Below are positions 17,480 to 26,635 of a stretch of 64,000 bases of DNA, piece after piece (the first letter of the stretch is position 1; each line of letters opens with the position of its first letter). Origin of the DNA: Hyphomonadaceae bacterium. GTDB taxonomy: Bacteria; Pseudomonadota; Alphaproteobacteria; Caulobacterales; Hyphomonadaceae. The DNA lies in contig JALHLR010000001.1 of assembly GCA_022844475.1 (NCBI GenBank), forward strand, positions 62,001-126,000, written 5' to 3'. Both the position numbers and the translations under genes were made by a program. The notes beneath the pieces were generated by a model. The model made no database searches. It was not told the DNA's origin and saw only the letters and a list, made by a program, of their open reading frames with translations.

Positions 17480-17832
17480 GGAGCTTGGCCCTGCATCTGA
17501 TGGCTGTGACCAGACCACACTAGGCCGATCCGCTGCTGCCTCATTGATGCAGGTCAAGAGCTTCACGCGGTCAGCCCTGTGCCATCGGACAAGCGCACAG
17601 TTGCTGGCATCAGGCTTCCAGACTGCAGCTGGATTCTGCGGGTTGCGACAAGTCTCGTTCCGTCCTTCCGCCCGATCAGCTCGGCTGTGGCGCAGGGATG
17701 GTTGTCGGAGCTGTGGTATTCTCACGGGCCAGTTGTAGCCCATGCGATCGCGGCTGCAGGCATAGATCGGGATCGTCCTTAGGGCGCTTGCTGCCCGGCG
17801 GCCGTGTTGCCAGGGATGCTATCGCAACAACA
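17480..17832. other. Intergenic region between the stress protein and the sensor kinase
   Basis: A 353-base stretch in which the stress-protein frame stays open leftward but codes low-quality sequence. No gene, RNA or clear terminator was recognised. The upstream regulatory region of the stress protein must lie here. Confidence 0.4.
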
Positions 17833-19776
17833 TCAAACCTGGGCCACCTGACCTGACCTATGCCGGAGCAGGAGCTCCAGCAATCCTCGTGGTGATATGG
17901 GCTTGGTCAGGACGTCATCGAACAAACCAGCGTCTTCTCCGGCGAAATCCCTTTCGGAGAGCGCAGTGAATGCGATCAAGGGCGTCGCCTGATTGCGACC
18001 CTGCGCGCGGATCATCCGTGCGGCCCCGATGCCATCCACGTCCGGCATCACCAGGTCTAGAAGTATCATGTCGAATTCCTGCGCCGCTGTCCTCTCCAGC
18101 GCCTCTGCCGCACTGCCTGCATCGTAAACGTTCACATCGAGCGGTTCGAGAAGTTGGCGTATCAGGGTCCGGTTGGCCAGGTGATCATCGACGATCAGCA
18201 CAGCGACGCCAGCCAGCATGCGTTCGGAGTCGGCAGCAGGCTCGTCGTTGGGTTTGTCTGGCAGGTGCAGCACGCGGGGCGCAGGCAGAACAACCCAGAA
18301 GCAACTGCCTTCTCCTGCCTTGCTCATGAATCCGACTTCGCCACCCATGGCTTCTGCAAGCTCCTTGCAGATAGCCAGCCCCAATCCCGTTCCGCTTCTT
18401 GCCGGGTGGGTTGAGGCGTCGATCTGCGCAAACCGCTGAAACAGCTTCGCCTGGTTCTCCGGCGCGATGCCGCGTCCGGTGTCTCTTACCTGAAGGGTCA
18501 GCCGTTGCGTTGTCTCGTCGTAGGCAGCATCGATACTGATGCCCCCCGCGGCAGTGAATTTGACCGCGTTGCTGATCAGATTGGTGATGATCTGGCGCAC
18601 CCGCAACGGGTCCAGCATGACGGCCTGGGGCAGTCCGTCGGCAGACAATTCTGCAGTCAGGTTCTTTTCCTGCAATTGCGTGGAAAAGAAATGCAGCGCG
18701 TTGTCGGCGAGTAATCGAGGGTCAACCGGACGCGGAGCTATAGCCATCTGCCCGGCATCCAGCCGGGAAATGTCAAGCAGGTCGTCGATCGTACGCTGCA
18801 GCGTTTCCCCTGCCGTTCTGATGTGCATGAGCTGGCCTGAGGCGCGCTCATCAAGGTTGGCTTCCCTGGCAAGCAATGCGGCAAATCCAACGATGCCTGT
18901 AAGGGGATTGCGCAGTTCGTGCGAGATGTTTGCCAGAAATGCGCGTTTCGCTGCGAGTGCCTCCTGCGCCGTCGTCAGCGCCTCGTGAGTCAGTTCATTT
19001 GCCTTCTGCAACCTGAATTCGGTCTGCTTGATGGCCGTCACGTCGGTTACAAGCGTCAGAATGCCAAGCACGCGTCCGGCGTCATCCATATCCGGAATGT
19101 AGCGCGCCAGCATGTGGCCTATCTCTCCTGACGGCTTCTCCAAAGTTCGCTCGAATGCTTGCGCTTCGCCACGCAATGCGCCCCGGATGAACGGCTCATT
19201 CCTCGCGAAAAGTTCGGGACCCATCAGCTCCTGAATCGTAAGGCCGATCATTTCATCGGGGTTGCGCCCGAACCAGTCGCGATACTGAAGATTTGCATAG
19301 CGGCAGCGAAGGTCTGAATCCCAATAGCCGACCATCGCCGGGATGCTGTCGGCGAGCGTTCTGATAAAGCGCTCCGAACGCGTCTGCTCGGTTACGTCCT
19401 GAAACACGCCAAAGAGCACTTCGACCACGCCCTGTGCGTCGCGAAGGCATTCAGCCTTGGCCGCAACGTAGCGTGTTGACCCATCGGGGCGCACGATCGT
19501 CCCCTTGAACTCATAACCCTCGCCTGTCGCGATCGCGCGGCTGACCAGTTCAGAAAGCTGCCTTCCGCTGTCAGGGTCGTACAGTTTCAGAAGAGCTTCG
19601 TAGTCTGGCTCGCCAGCATCAGGATCGAGCCCGTGGATGCGATAGGTCTCAGCCGACCACACGATGCGGCCGCTGGGCACGTGGAAATGCCAATGCCCAA
19701 CGCCAGCCAGCCGCGCCGCCATCTCCAGCAGCTTTGTGTGCGTCTCTGTCGGTGTGGGTTCGGGTTTTTGCTGCAC
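17833..19776 (-). CDS. Hybrid sensor histidine kinase with two PAS domains and a C-terminal receiver
   Basis: A 647-residue cytoplasmic kinase without membrane helices. PAS domains lie at about 18-132 and 135-252. The phosphoacceptor His286 is in the H-box FLANISHELRNPLTG. The catalytic domain has N-box LISNAVKFT, DTGRGIAPE (G1) and GTGLGLAI (G2). The receiver begins near 525 (VLIVDDHLANR), has phosphoacceptor Asp574 (ILLDLVMPDVDG) and a conserved Lys in DDVLTKPISP. It should sense a soluble or redox signal through PAS and pass phosphate within itself to an unlinked partner. No response regulator gene is adjacent. Confidence 0.93.
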   Translation of the reverse strand: MQQKPEPTPTETHTKLLEMAARLAGVGHWHFHVPSGRIVWSAETYRIHGLDPDAGEPDYEALLKLYDPDSGRQLSELVSRAIATGEGYEFKGTIVRPDGSTRYVAAKAECLRDAQGVVEVLFGVFQDVTEQTRSERFIRTLADSIPAMVGYWDSDLRCRYANLQYRDWFGRNPDEMIGLTIQELMGPELFARNEPFIRGALRGEAQAFERTLEKPSGEIGHMLARYIPDMDDAGRVLGILTLVTDVTAIKQTEFRLQKANELTHEALTTAQEALAAKRAFLANISHELRNPLTGIVGFAALLAREANLDERASGQLMHIRTAGETLQRTIDDLLDISRLDAGQMAIAPRPVDPRLLADNALHFFSTQLQEKNLTAELSADGLPQAVMLDPLRVRQIITNLISNAVKFTAAGGISIDAAYDETTQRLTLQVRDTGRGIAPENQAKLFQRFAQIDASTHPARSGTGLGLAICKELAEAMGGEVGFMSKAGEGSCFWVVLPAPRVLHLPDKPNDEPAADSERMLAGVAVLIVDDHLANRTLIRQLLEPLDVNVYDAGSAAEALERTAAQEFDMILLDLVMPDVDGIGAARMIRAQGRNQATPLIAFTALSERDFAGEDAGLFDDVLTKPISPRGLLELLLRHRSGQVAQV

Positions 19777-19942
19777 GCAGCCACATCACCTTGTGCGTCA
19801 ATGCCATGCAGTTGGCGCGGGAATCACCCTGACAGGGATCCTTGTGCGCCGGAAGAGAGACAACATACCGCAGAGGGTTGTCCCGTTCGGTGGCCTGCTG
19901 CTGGCCTGCATTTCGTCATGCCGAAACAGCTATTCGCTGCGT

Positions 19943-22003
19943 TTATCGCGCCTGAGGTCTGAACGCGATCAGCACATTTCCCGGGGGCTCGCCGAAGCGC
20001 GCATAGCCCGACTGCACGAACAGCGTGCCATCGCCCGCGATGTACGGCGCCGAGTCGAGACCGCCGCCATGGCCTTCAATCCCGTTCACGGTTTTCTCGA
20101 ACGGACGGTTGGTCATGTACTCGAACAGGACCTCGCCGGTCCTGCCATCGAAAATGCGCAGCATGCCTTGCGTCGTGCCGGTGACGACGGCGCCGTCGAC
20201 CAGCAGCGGGGCAGGCGACATGCCGAGGCGGCACGGCGCAGGGGTACGCGCGGGCGGCGTGGCGGCGGCGTTCGCTATGGTTGGCGCTGCAGCTGCTGGC
20301 GTGGCGGGACGCGGCGGCGTCGCAGCCACGCGCGGCGTCGGCAGAATGGGCGCAGACACCGGCTGGATGCGCCATTCCGGCGCGGGCGCGTAGGCCATCG
20401 CCACAGGCATCTCTGCGCCGCAATCGCGCTGGTTCGGCTTGTAGGACCATTTGATCTCGCCGGTCATCGCATCAAGCGCATGGATGCCGGGACCGAAATT
20501 CGGGTTCTCGCCTGGCGTCGGCGGACGGTTGGGGTCATTCATCGGAGCGAAGATGCGCTCGCCATCGAAGGCGAGTCCCCAGTGCGCGCCGCCATTGGCC
20601 GAGCCGCGCCCGACCTTGTTCGACCAGACCAGCTGGCCATCATCGGGATTGAGGGCCCAGACGACACCAGACTTCTGGCCGGCGACGACCAGCTCCGATC
20701 CATCCTTGCGCGCGATCAGCATTGCGGTGGCGCCGAAGTCGTGGTCTGGGCTGTGGTATTCGCCGGGCCAGTCGCAATTGGCGCCGCGGCGACCGCAGGC
20801 ATAATTCCAGATATCGGCCTTCGTCGCCTGGAACACCCACTTCTTGGCGCCGGTATCGAGATCATACGCGATGATGGCGTCGGATGTGTCGGTGGCGGGC
20901 CACGACACATTTTCGCCGGTGCCCGCGTAGGCGACGTTGCGCTTTTCGTCGATGACGGGCGTCGACCAGATGATGGCGCCGGAAGGCCCCCATTGCTGCG
21001 TCCCGGTGCGCGAAAGACGCGTCGGCTGCGCGGGCTCCATCGTCGTGCCGGTCCAGAGCTTCTCACCCGAAGCGAGGTCGAACGCGATGACGGCGCCCTG
21101 TCCCTTGCAGCATTGGTAATCGTCCGAACCTGCATAGTTCACTTCGATCGCCGATACCGGCGTGATCACCTTGCCATCATGGACGACAGGCGCGCCGGTG
21201 ATGCGGTTGTATTCGTTGAGCCGCGCGTTCGAGACCCAGAGTTTGCGGCCGGTCCTGGCGTCCACCGCATGCACGAAGCCCGCAGCGTCCCCCATGATGA
21301 TCGCGGCCGGCGACTTGTCCGTCGCCTCGGCGAAGGTGAGGGAGGAGCGCAGTGTCATTTCGGAAATGTAGTGCCACTTCACGCATCCGCTGTTGGTGTC
21401 GAGTGCGTAGAGCCGCCCGGCATCTGTCGCGGCGATGAAGATGGTATCGCCGACGATCACGGGCTGCGAGCGCATGGTTGGTGTCTGCGGGAATGCAACC
21501 ACCCACGCGACGTCGAGTGTTTTCATCTGATCGCGGGTGAGGCCTGTCTCCTGCGCGGTCTGCGCGCGGTTGGCCGTGTTGGTGACGCCGAACGTGGTCG
21601 AGGTGCGCGGCGCGCCGTTGAGGCGCACTTCGCGCGTCTTCACCGGGCAGCGCGCGGCGTTGATCCACGCATCGTTGTTTTCTTCCGAGGTCGGCAGCCA
21701 GTTGATGAGCTGGGCGAGCTCCTCCTTGGGTACATCCTGCGCCTGGATCTTCATGTAACCCAGCTCGAGCGCGTATTTCACCGTCGCCCGGTTCAGCTGC
21801 CGGATGGCGGCAAGCGACGGCGCGCCGCTCTGCTGGCCGCTGTCGTGACAGGATGCGCACCATTGCTGGTAGACAGCCTCGCCCGGGTGTTCGCCAGCCT
21901 CGGCCGATGCGTGCTCCGCCGTCACGTCATCCGGGCGCGGCGCGCAAGCGGATGTGGCGCAGGCGACAAGCGCCGCGAGCGCGAACGCGCGGAAATGGGT
22001 CAT
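19943..22003 (-). CDS. PQQ-dependent quinoprotein with N-terminal cytochrome c (polyvinyl-alcohol-dehydrogenase-like) lipoprotein
   Basis: A 686-residue protein. It has a lipobox (ATSAC, Cys20) and an N-terminal cytochrome c domain with haem motif CASCH at 49-53. An eight-bladed PQQ beta-propeller follows, with repeated W-motifs such as GRLYALDTNSGCVKWHY, GFVHAVDARTGRKLW and GAVIAFDLASGEKLW. The vicinal Cys pair in YQCCKGQG and the WGPSGAIIWSTPVID segment match polyvinyl alcohol dehydrogenases, so a secondary-alcohol substrate oxidised in the periplasm is likely. An odd Ala/Pro/Thr-rich insert (about 573-612) interrupts the last blades. No PQQ synthesis genes are nearby. Confidence 0.85.
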   Translation of the reverse strand: MTHFRAFALAALVACATSACAPRPDDVTAEHASAEAGEHPGEAVYQQWCASCHDSGQQSGAPSLAAIRQLNRATVKYALELGYMKIQAQDVPKEELAQLINWLPTSEENNDAWINAARCPVKTREVRLNGAPRTSTTFGVTNTANRAQTAQETGLTRDQMKTLDVAWVVAFPQTPTMRSQPVIVGDTIFIAATDAGRLYALDTNSGCVKWHYISEMTLRSSLTFAEATDKSPAAIIMGDAAGFVHAVDARTGRKLWVSNARLNEYNRITGAPVVHDGKVITPVSAIEVNYAGSDDYQCCKGQGAVIAFDLASGEKLWTGTTMEPAQPTRLSRTGTQQWGPSGAIIWSTPVIDEKRNVAYAGTGENVSWPATDTSDAIIAYDLDTGAKKWVFQATKADIWNYACGRRGANCDWPGEYHSPDHDFGATAMLIARKDGSELVVAGQKSGVVWALNPDDGQLVWSNKVGRGSANGGAHWGLAFDGERIFAPMNDPNRPPTPGENPNFGPGIHALDAMTGEIKWSYKPNQRDCGAEMPVAMAYAPAPEWRIQPVSAPILPTPRVAATPPRPATPAAAAPTIANAAATPPARTPAPCRLGMSPAPLLVDGAVVTGTTQGMLRIFDGRTGEVLFEYMTNRPFEKTVNGIEGHGGGLDSAPYIAGDGTLFVQSGYARFGEPPGNVLIAFRPQAR

Positions 22004-22102
22004 TGAATCTCCTCCCCGGAGCCGTCTTTTGTTTTCGGCAACGTACCGCTGCCGACCGGCGTGGCAAGACGAAGGAGGCTCAATCGGGCGTGAGAGACCG
22101 CG

Positions 22103-23071
22103 CTATTCCGCGGCGACGGCGTGCGTGCGCGCCTGTACCGCAGCGCGGCTGGCGAGTGACCAGCTGAGCAGGCGGTCGAGCCCGGTATGGAAACCCTGCG
22201 GCTGCCACCTGATGGTCTGCTCTGCCTCCATCTGGTCGAGCATCGGGCCGGAGGAGATGGCGGGCGGTCCCTCGCACGTCACGAGATCCATCCAGCGCCC
22301 GCCCGGGCGGGGCGTGCGCTCGTCGAGCAGGGCGCAGACGGATTCGGCGATGTCGATATCGCGACGCTCGGCGCCGACGGAGAAGTCGATGCGGGACAGC
22401 GGAGCGGCGGCCTCTGCGGCGCGCAGCAGGCCGGCTGCGAAATCGCGGATCGGCAGCCAGTCCCGCACGATCTCGCCGCCATCGGGAATGGTGAAGTCGC
22501 GATCATGCATCAGGTGCGCGACAAGGCGCGCCATCAGCGATGTCTGCGGCTGCCACGGCCCAAAGGCTTCGCCCGCCACGCAGGTGACAAGCGGCAGGTC
22601 ACAAGCACGCGCCCAGCGGTCCATAAGCGCGGCGGCGGCGCTGCGCGCAGCCTGAACGCGCGTGGGACGAAAGCTGATGTCGTTTGTGGCCTGTTCAGCG
22701 TGCACGATGCGGAAGCTCTGACGCCGCTCGCCGGAAAGGCCTTCGCGATAGGCGCGACAGGCTTCGAGCACGGCGTAGGCGGCCCCGATCTCGCCATCGA
22801 TCAGCGCATCGCCCGGCGCATCGGGCGTAGCGGCGAGATGAATCACGGCGTCGGGTTCAAACTGGCGGATCACGGCCCGCATCATCGCTCGGTCGGACGC
22901 GTCAGCCTCGAGACGGGCATAGCCTTCGCGCGCCGCTATTGGTGTGAGAGCCGGCGTGGGCGTTGTGCGTCCGCGCCGGTCAAGATTCATTACCTGGTCG
23001 CCACGCTCGACAGCGAGACGCACCACGGCGGATCCAAGAAATCCGCAACCGCCTGTAACGAGGACGCGCAT
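22103..23071 (-). CDS. NAD-dependent epimerase/dehydratase-like protein lacking the YxxxK dyad
   Basis: A 322-residue extended SDR resembling dTDP-glucose 4,6-dehydratases. The nucleotide-binding motif GGCGFLG follows MRVLVT, and the HLAA, GPWQPQTSLMARLV and VRDWLPIRDFA segments align with RmlB-type proteins. Where RmlB has PYSASKAASD, this protein has RVQAARSAAA, so the catalytic Tyr is Val and the Lys is Arg. It should bind NAD but may not catalyse. The ATG at 23071 fits the Rossmann strand. No other sugar-nucleotide genes are adjacent, so a role cannot be given. Confidence 0.8.
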   Translation of the reverse strand: MRVLVTGGCGFLGSAVVRLAVERGDQVMNLDRRGRTTPTPALTPIAAREGYARLEADASDRAMMRAVIRQFEPDAVIHLAATPDAPGDALIDGEIGAAYAVLEACRAYREGLSGERRQSFRIVHAEQATNDISFRPTRVQAARSAAAALMDRWARACDLPLVTCVAGEAFGPWQPQTSLMARLVAHLMHDRDFTIPDGGEIVRDWLPIRDFAAGLLRAAEAAAPLSRIDFSVGAERRDIDIAESVCALLDERTPRPGGRWMDLVTCEGPPAISSGPMLDQMEAEQTIRWQPQGFHTGLDRLLSWSLASRAAVQARTHAVAAE

Positions 23072-23175
23072 AAGGCCCCAAGGCTCCAACCGTTAACACG
23101 TGGGGGTGTTATGGTTAGCGGATCGTTAATCCCGGATCAGCCGTTGTCGACTTTCCGCGAGAAGGCGTCATCTGC

Positions 23176-23658
23176 TCAGCTTCCGGTGCGCCTGAAAGTA
23201 TAGACCACGTTGTCGATGCCGAGCAGGATTGTCTCGTCGTCCACCATCGGGAAGTCGAGCGACACGCTGGCGTTGTTATCTTCGCAGGTGAACGTCAGCG
23301 TCGTAATGTCGAGCGCCGTGAGGCCGAGGGCGGCGGCGTCCTTGGCCGGATCCGGCAGGTTACCCTCGAACAGCGCGCGAGGGGGCACGATATTGGTGCT
23401 GTAGACGGGTTTGCTGCAGGTGACGATCGGCGGTCCTGAGGACGCGTCTGCGGCGAGCTTGAATTTCGAGAAGGCAGGATCGGGCGCGGGCTCCTCGCCC
23501 TGGTTGTCCCACCAGGGCGCAACGCGCGCCGCGGTCAGCTCCCAGGCGCCGAAGAACGGATTGCGCGGCGTGATGGCGTCCACGCCCTCGTCTGCTTTTT
23601 CGGCTGCAGGTGAGCAGGCGGCTGCAAGCGCTAGAACTCCGACGATGATTCCACGCAC
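23176..23658 (-). CDS. Predicted lipoprotein of unknown function
   Basis: A 160-residue protein starting at GTG 23658, preceded by GAGAGAGGA, with a lipoprotein signal (MRGIIVGVLALAAAC). The mature part begins with NPFFGAWELTAARVAPWW, reminiscent of small beta-barrel lipoproteins such as META/HslJ or lipocalin-like domains, and ends with a strand-rich IDNVVYTFRRTG. Two cysteines (TCSKP, TCEDN) could form a disulfide. The upstream in-frame extension is Arg/Ser-rich and rejected. I do not recognise a specific family. Confidence 0.72.
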   Translation of the reverse strand: MRGIIVGVLALAAACSPAAEKADEGVDAITPRNPFFGAWELTAARVAPWWDNQGEEPAPDPAFSKFKLAADASSGPPIVTCSKPVYSTNIVPPRALFEGNLPDPAKDAAALGLTALDITTLTFTCEDNNASVSLDFPMVDDETILLGIDNVVYTFRRTGS

Positions 23659-23734
23659 GATGAATCCTCTCTCGCTGTCCGCTTCTCTGCATAACAGGCG
23701 CGGGCTGCGAATGGGAGGGGATGTAAACGCGCGC

Positions 23735-24538
23735 TCAGACGTCGCGCCGCGTGAAGACGTGCGCGAGTGCGATTGCGCCGGCGGTTGCGACGTTGAGGCT
23801 GTCCATCGCGCCAGCCATCGCAATGGAGACGCGCCGGCTGCGCGCGATCAGGTCGGCCGGCAGGCCGGGGCCTTCTGCGCCAAGCACAAGCGCGAGCCGA
23901 GGCGGAGGTGCGAGCGTCGTCAGGTTTTCGCCGCCGCTGGGTGAGAGCGACCAGGTCTCGATCTCTGCATCGGCGAGCGCCGCGAGAAGCGAGGCGCCAT
24001 CGCCGCCGTGCGTGAAGGGCAGGGTGAGGGCGGCGCCTGAAGATACGCGGATCGACTTGCGGTAGAGCGGATCGCAGCTGGTCTCGTCCAGGAGGACGGC
24101 GGACGCGCCGAACGCCGCCGCGTTGCGGAAACAGCCGCCGACATTGTCATGGTTCGACAGGCCGATAAGGACGAGCAGGGTGAGCGGGCCGGCGGGGAGG
24201 CTGGCCAGGAGTTGTTGGGCTGTCCGATCGTCATTGCGCCGCGCCAGGGCGAGCACGCCGCGGTGGAGATGGTAGCCCGCAAGGCCATCCATCACGGGTT
24301 GGGGCGCGGTGTAGACTGGAGTGTGGGGAAGCTGCGCAAGCAGCGGCGCGAGCGCTTCGATGCGCTTTTCCGAGAGAAAGACAGAATCGATCGCAAACCG
24401 CCCGGCGCGGATCAGCTGTTCGAGCGCAATCACGCCCTCGACGATGAAGCGCCCTGCTCCGCGATCGAGATCGCGGTCCTTCAGCACGCGATAGGGCGCA
24501 ATGCGCAGATCGTCGGCGGAGGAGATTGGGACAAGCAC
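23735..24538 (-). CDS. TrmH/SpoU-family RNA 2'-O-methyltransferase
   Basis: A 267-residue SPOUT methyltransferase that transfers a methyl group from SAM to a ribose 2'-OH in tRNA or rRNA. The substrate-binding N-terminal part begins with RIAPYRVLKDRDLDRGAGRFIVEG. The three SpoU motifs are clear: NHDNVGGCFRNAAAFGA, LALVLGAEGPGLP and MAGAMDSLNVATAGAIAL. The frame is open to 24613, but the GTG at 24538 starts where homologues start. No strong ribosome binding site was seen. The exact target nucleotide is unknown. Confidence 0.87.
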   Translation of the reverse strand: MLVPISSADDLRIAPYRVLKDRDLDRGAGRFIVEGVIALEQLIRAGRFAIDSVFLSEKRIEALAPLLAQLPHTPVYTAPQPVMDGLAGYHLHRGVLALARRNDDRTAQQLLASLPAGPLTLLVLIGLSNHDNVGGCFRNAAAFGASAVLLDETSCDPLYRKSIRVSSGAALTLPFTHGGDGASLLAALADAEIETWSLSPSGGENLTTLAPPPRLALVLGAEGPGLPADLIARSRRVSIAMAGAMDSLNVATAGAIALAHVFTRRDV

Positions 24539-24617
24539 AGCGGTTTGTGACGCGCGCAGGCGCCTTGGGCAAGCGAGGTCTGCGAGAAGGAAAGACGCTG
24601 GACGCGGCCACAAAAGA

Positions 24618-24645
24618 AAAGGCCCGCTCCTGCGAGCGGGCCTTT
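24618..24645 (-). terminator. Rho-independent terminator after the copper/redoxin protein gene
   Basis: A perfect 12-bp stem (AAAGGCCCGCTC / GAGCGGGCCTTT, four-base loop) is followed, read leftward, by TTTTCTTTTG. It sits 22 bases after the stop at 24668. Confidence 0.85.
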
Positions 24646-24667
24646 CCGTTCTCAGGTGCGAAATCGA

Positions 24668-26635
24668 CTAGAGGTCGATGTCGGCGTCGCGCAGGTCGCG
24701 GGTGGCGCTGGCGCGGGAGACGTTGCCGGCCTCGAGCTCTTTCTTGTCGAGCCCGCCGTCCTTGTTGGTGTCGAGGTCGGCAAAGCGGGTCCGCACCGAG
24801 GCCATCGTGCCGGTCAGCTCGTCGATCTGCACCTTGTTGTCGGCGTTGTTGTCGAGCGCGCCGATCGTGCGCGAGTCCATCAGCTTCGCCTGCAGGTCGT
24901 TGCGGACGTTGGAAACGGTCTCGTCAGCCCAGCGATAGTTGACCCGGAAGTACATCATCTCTTCCCAGGACTGCTCGCCCCAGGTGACGTTGATGGTTGG
25001 GTCCGGGTTGGCCTTGTTGTGCTCGGAGTTGTCGTAGATCCACTTGGCGACCAGCTTGGTGCCGGCCTTGATGTGGATCGGGTCCACCGGATCGTAGTCG
25101 CGCTGCCAGTTGAAGTCGTATTTCGGGAGGCTGAGGAGCATCGTCTCCTTGCCGTCCGGCGCGATCTGCTTCAGCTCGACCGACCAGCCGCGATAGTGGG
25201 CGTGCGGATAGAGCGTGTAGAGATAGGCGTCGGCCGGGAATTCGAGATAGGCGATCTCGGTGTGGCGCGCTTCGCCCTTAGGAATCTTCAGCGCGAAGTC
25301 GGAGATGACGGTCGAACGCTTGATGAACTCGGGCGCCTGTTTCAGCGTGTAGTAGCCGATCTGCGTCTGGTCCGTCGCAGACTTGCCGGTCGTCGTGTAG
25401 TGCATCGAGAAGGACAGCTTGCCGCCGGCAGGAACCGGGGCGCCAGCGCCTGCGGCGATGACCTGGGGCTCGGCGCCCGGCGTGTAGGAGCCGACCGAAC
25501 CGCCCGGGATACGGGCAGGCTTCGCGCCGCGATCCGGCGAATGGTTCGACGTCACGTGGTGCAGGACGGACCGTGCGCCCGGCTTCACGGCGATCGCCTT
25601 CAGCCAGGTGTCTTCCTGGAAGGGGTTGTCGATGCGCATGTTCTGATACTCGACCGTGCCGGAAGACGGCACGTCGAAGGACGGAAGCGTCACGATCACG
25701 TCGGGTTTGCCGAGGTTGGTCGGCCATTCCGGCGCAACGCCGGCGGTTTCCTTCAGCAGGTCGGAGCCCGCGCCGCGGGGAGCGCCCGCGCGCACCCAGT
25801 GGATCAGCTTCTTGGTCTGATCGGCCGTCAGCGCGTGGTCATTCTGGAACGTGCCGATATGTGGATCGGCGAAGTAGGGGGGCATACGGTCGGACATCAC
25901 CGACTCAAGGATCATCGGCGCGAACGACTTCACGACTTCATACGAGTCGAACTTGAAGGGCGCGATGCCGCCTTCCTGGTGACAGGCGACGCACTTCGCC
26001 TGGATGATCGGCGCGACTTCCCTGGAGTAGGAAATGTTGGCGTGCTCGGCGACCTTGCCGCGCTCGGCGAACGCGATGGCTGCGCCGCCCTTCACTTCGA
26101 TGCGCGGGTTGGCGACCGGCTTGCCGGCCAGCACGGCGTCGATCGCCTTTGCGGCTTCCGTAACGGGGCCGTGGTAGGCGACCTTGAAACCGGTCTTCGG
26201 CTCGATGACGAAGACTTCGCCTTCGCGCTGGATGCCGAGATCCTCGCCGACGAGCTGCAGCTCATCCATCAGGACCGGCATCGCGAATTTCTGGGCTTTG
26301 GCCTCGGCGGCTGTCGCTTCGCGCGACTGGCCCGGGGTCGAGTTGATCATGTAGAAGAGGACGCCCTTGTCCTTGTATTTGTCCTGCACCTTCGCCAGCG
26401 CGCGGGCGCCTTCACGCGACAGCTTGCCGCCATTGGTCTGCGACATCAGGACGATGGCCGGAGCGTGCTTGAAATAGAACAGCTCGTGCGCGAGGCGCGT
26501 GGTGTCGGTGAGCTGGAAGTTGCCAGCCCGCTCCGGCGCCAGGCCCGTCGTCGGGGCGGGGGCGGCGATCACCGCGCTGACGCCAGCGACGGCAATCACG
26601 GCGGCGAGCGCACTCGTCATCAGGACACGTTTCAT
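24668..26635 (-). CDS. Secreted redoxin / cytochrome c / copper type II monooxygenase-like / EF-hand protein
   Basis: A 655-residue exported protein (signal peptide to about residue 25) with four parts. Residues 30-175 form a thioredoxin-like redoxin domain with no CxxC. Residues 205-290 carry a single cytochrome c motif, CVACH (215-219). Residues 300-570 resemble the peptidylglycine/dopamine monooxygenase fold with all six usual copper ligands in order: His359-His360, His412, His478-x-His480 and Met560 or 561. The C-terminus has two EF-hand loops, 595-606 and 622-633. ATG 26635 has GGGAGAG upstream. The haem could feed electrons to copper; the substrate is unknown. A terminator follows directly. 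Confidence 0.87.
   Translation of the reverse strand: MKRVLMTSALAAVIAVAGVSAVIAAPAPTTGLAPERAGNFQLTDTTRLAHELFYFKHAPAIVLMSQTNGGKLSREGARALAKVQDKYKDKGVLFYMINSTPGQSREATAAEAKAQKFAMPVLMDELQLVGEDLGIQREGEVFVIEPKTGFKVAYHGPVTEAAKAIDAVLAGKPVANPRIEVKGGAAIAFAERGKVAEHANISYSREVAPIIQAKCVACHQEGGIAPFKFDSYEVVKSFAPMILESVMSDRMPPYFADPHIGTFQNDHALTADQTKKLIHWVRAGAPRGAGSDLLKETAGVAPEWPTNLGKPDVIVTLPSFDVPSSGTVEYQNMRIDNPFQEDTWLKAIAVKPGARSVLHHVTSNHSPDRGAKPARIPGGSVGSYTPGAEPQVIAAGAGAPVPAGGKLSFSMHYTTTGKSATDQTQIGYYTLKQAPEFIKRSTVISDFALKIPKGEARHTEIAYLEFPADAYLYTLYPHAHYRGWSVELKQIAPDGKETMLLSLPKYDFNWQRDYDPVDPIHIKAGTKLVAKWIYDNSEHNKANPDPTINVTWGEQSWEEMMYFRVNYRWADETVSNVRNDLQAKLMDSRTIGALDNNADNKVQIDELTGTMASVRTRFADLDTNKDGGLDKKELEAGNVSRASATRDLRDADIDL

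Noticed and set aside
19664-22006. 780-codon plus-strand frame opposite the quinoprotein
   Set aside because: Very Arg/Gly/His-rich with no domain pattern; the minus-strand PQQ protein accounts for the region.
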